A program made the translations under genes and the position numbers. DNA of 64,000 bases from Moorena bouillonii PNG (lineage in GTDB: Bacteria > Cyanobacteriota > Cyanobacteriia > Cyanobacteriales > Coleofasciculaceae): the NCBI RefSeq assembly GCF_001942495.1, contig NZ_MKZS01000001.1, positions 6,703,029 through 6,767,028 of the forward strand, read 5' to 3'. The notes below the pieces were generated by a model. That model saw only the letters and a program-made list of their open reading frames with translations. It had not been told where the DNA came from and searched no databases. Below are positions 63,811 to 64,000 of this stretch, piece by piece (position 1 is the stretch's first letter; every line of letters starts with the position of its first letter).

Positions 63811-64000
63811 ATTATTTAGCATTCAACCTACGTTATTTATTATTGCCAATTTTTAAAAACAATTATTTTTTTGTCCCATTTTCATAATTAAAATATCTGG
63901 TGCTATAAGTTATGATTAATTATTTCAATAGTAATTACTAGATATTAAGTAGTCGGACAAAAGTTTTGGGTGCTGTATAAAGTTTTGTAAATATAGACAA

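Overview
The window looks like a stretch of a large, repeat-rich filamentous cyanobacterial genome, and the repeat load suggests a Moorena/Lyngbya-type marine strain. That placement is inference; no marker gene was searched. The cyanobacterial evidence is direct: petG (cytochrome b6f subunit), a CytM-type cytochrome c, an NblS/Hik33-type sensor kinase, a CHAT-CHASE2 / DUF1822 / sigma-factor-like triad, many GCGATCGC (HIP1) sites, a PEP-CTERM protein and nonribosomal peptide synthetase (NRPS) remnants.

Layout. 1-3.6 kb (minus): CHAT-CHASE2 protein (cut by the window edge), a DUF1822 protein and a sigma-70-like protein. 3.8-6.0 kb: a group II intron whose reverse transcriptase/HNH maturase is broken by one frameshift. 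6.2-8.6 kb: a pair resembling succinyl-CoA synthetase beta and alpha, intact in frame but lacking the catalytic motifs. 9-16.4 kb: a small membrane protein, a 1495-residue MASE1/PAS/GAF histidine kinase and a REC-PAS-adenylate cyclase. 16.6-19.1 kb: HNH protein, DHH phosphoesterase, SixA phosphatase. 19.2-20.9 kb: a large TnpB-like protein behind a consensus promoter, with a repeat lodged where its RuvC-II glutamate should be. 21-26.2 kb: citrate synthase, a GHL10-type glycosidase and a MATE transporter truncated by a TnpB element. 26.2-30.9 kb: repeats, a promoter-hairpin-13-codon ORF unit, an AraC regulator and a divergent alpha/beta hydrolase. 30.9-34 kb: PEP-CTERM protein, NUDIX hydrolase, GltS-type symporter. 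34-40.6 kb: a rearranged zone with one full and two partial Uma2 copies, three methyltransferases, a GIY-YIG nuclease with a small partner, and relics of an NRPS and a 2-oxoglutarate oxygenase. 40.7-54.7 kb: housekeeping and membrane genes (nblS-type kinase, MFS, 1420-residue membrane protein, pgk, UspA, YlqF) and another TnpB element. 55.5-58.3 kb: C15 peptidase, hisH, rsmD, petG, cytM. 58.6-63.7 kb (minus): an ABC export cluster (ATPase, 32-residue membrane peptide, FtsX permease, HlyD adaptor).

The strongest theme beyond single genes is short palindromic repeats. At least two families (GCGTGGCC/GGCCACGC cores; CTTGATGCAG/CTGCATCAAG hairpins) recur between genes and also inside reading frames, where they are translated, usually in linkers or at protein ends. 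One copy is nested in another with a 3-bp duplication. Several MITE-like elements with clear terminal inverted repeats are also present. I found no rRNA, tRNA or CRISPR array.
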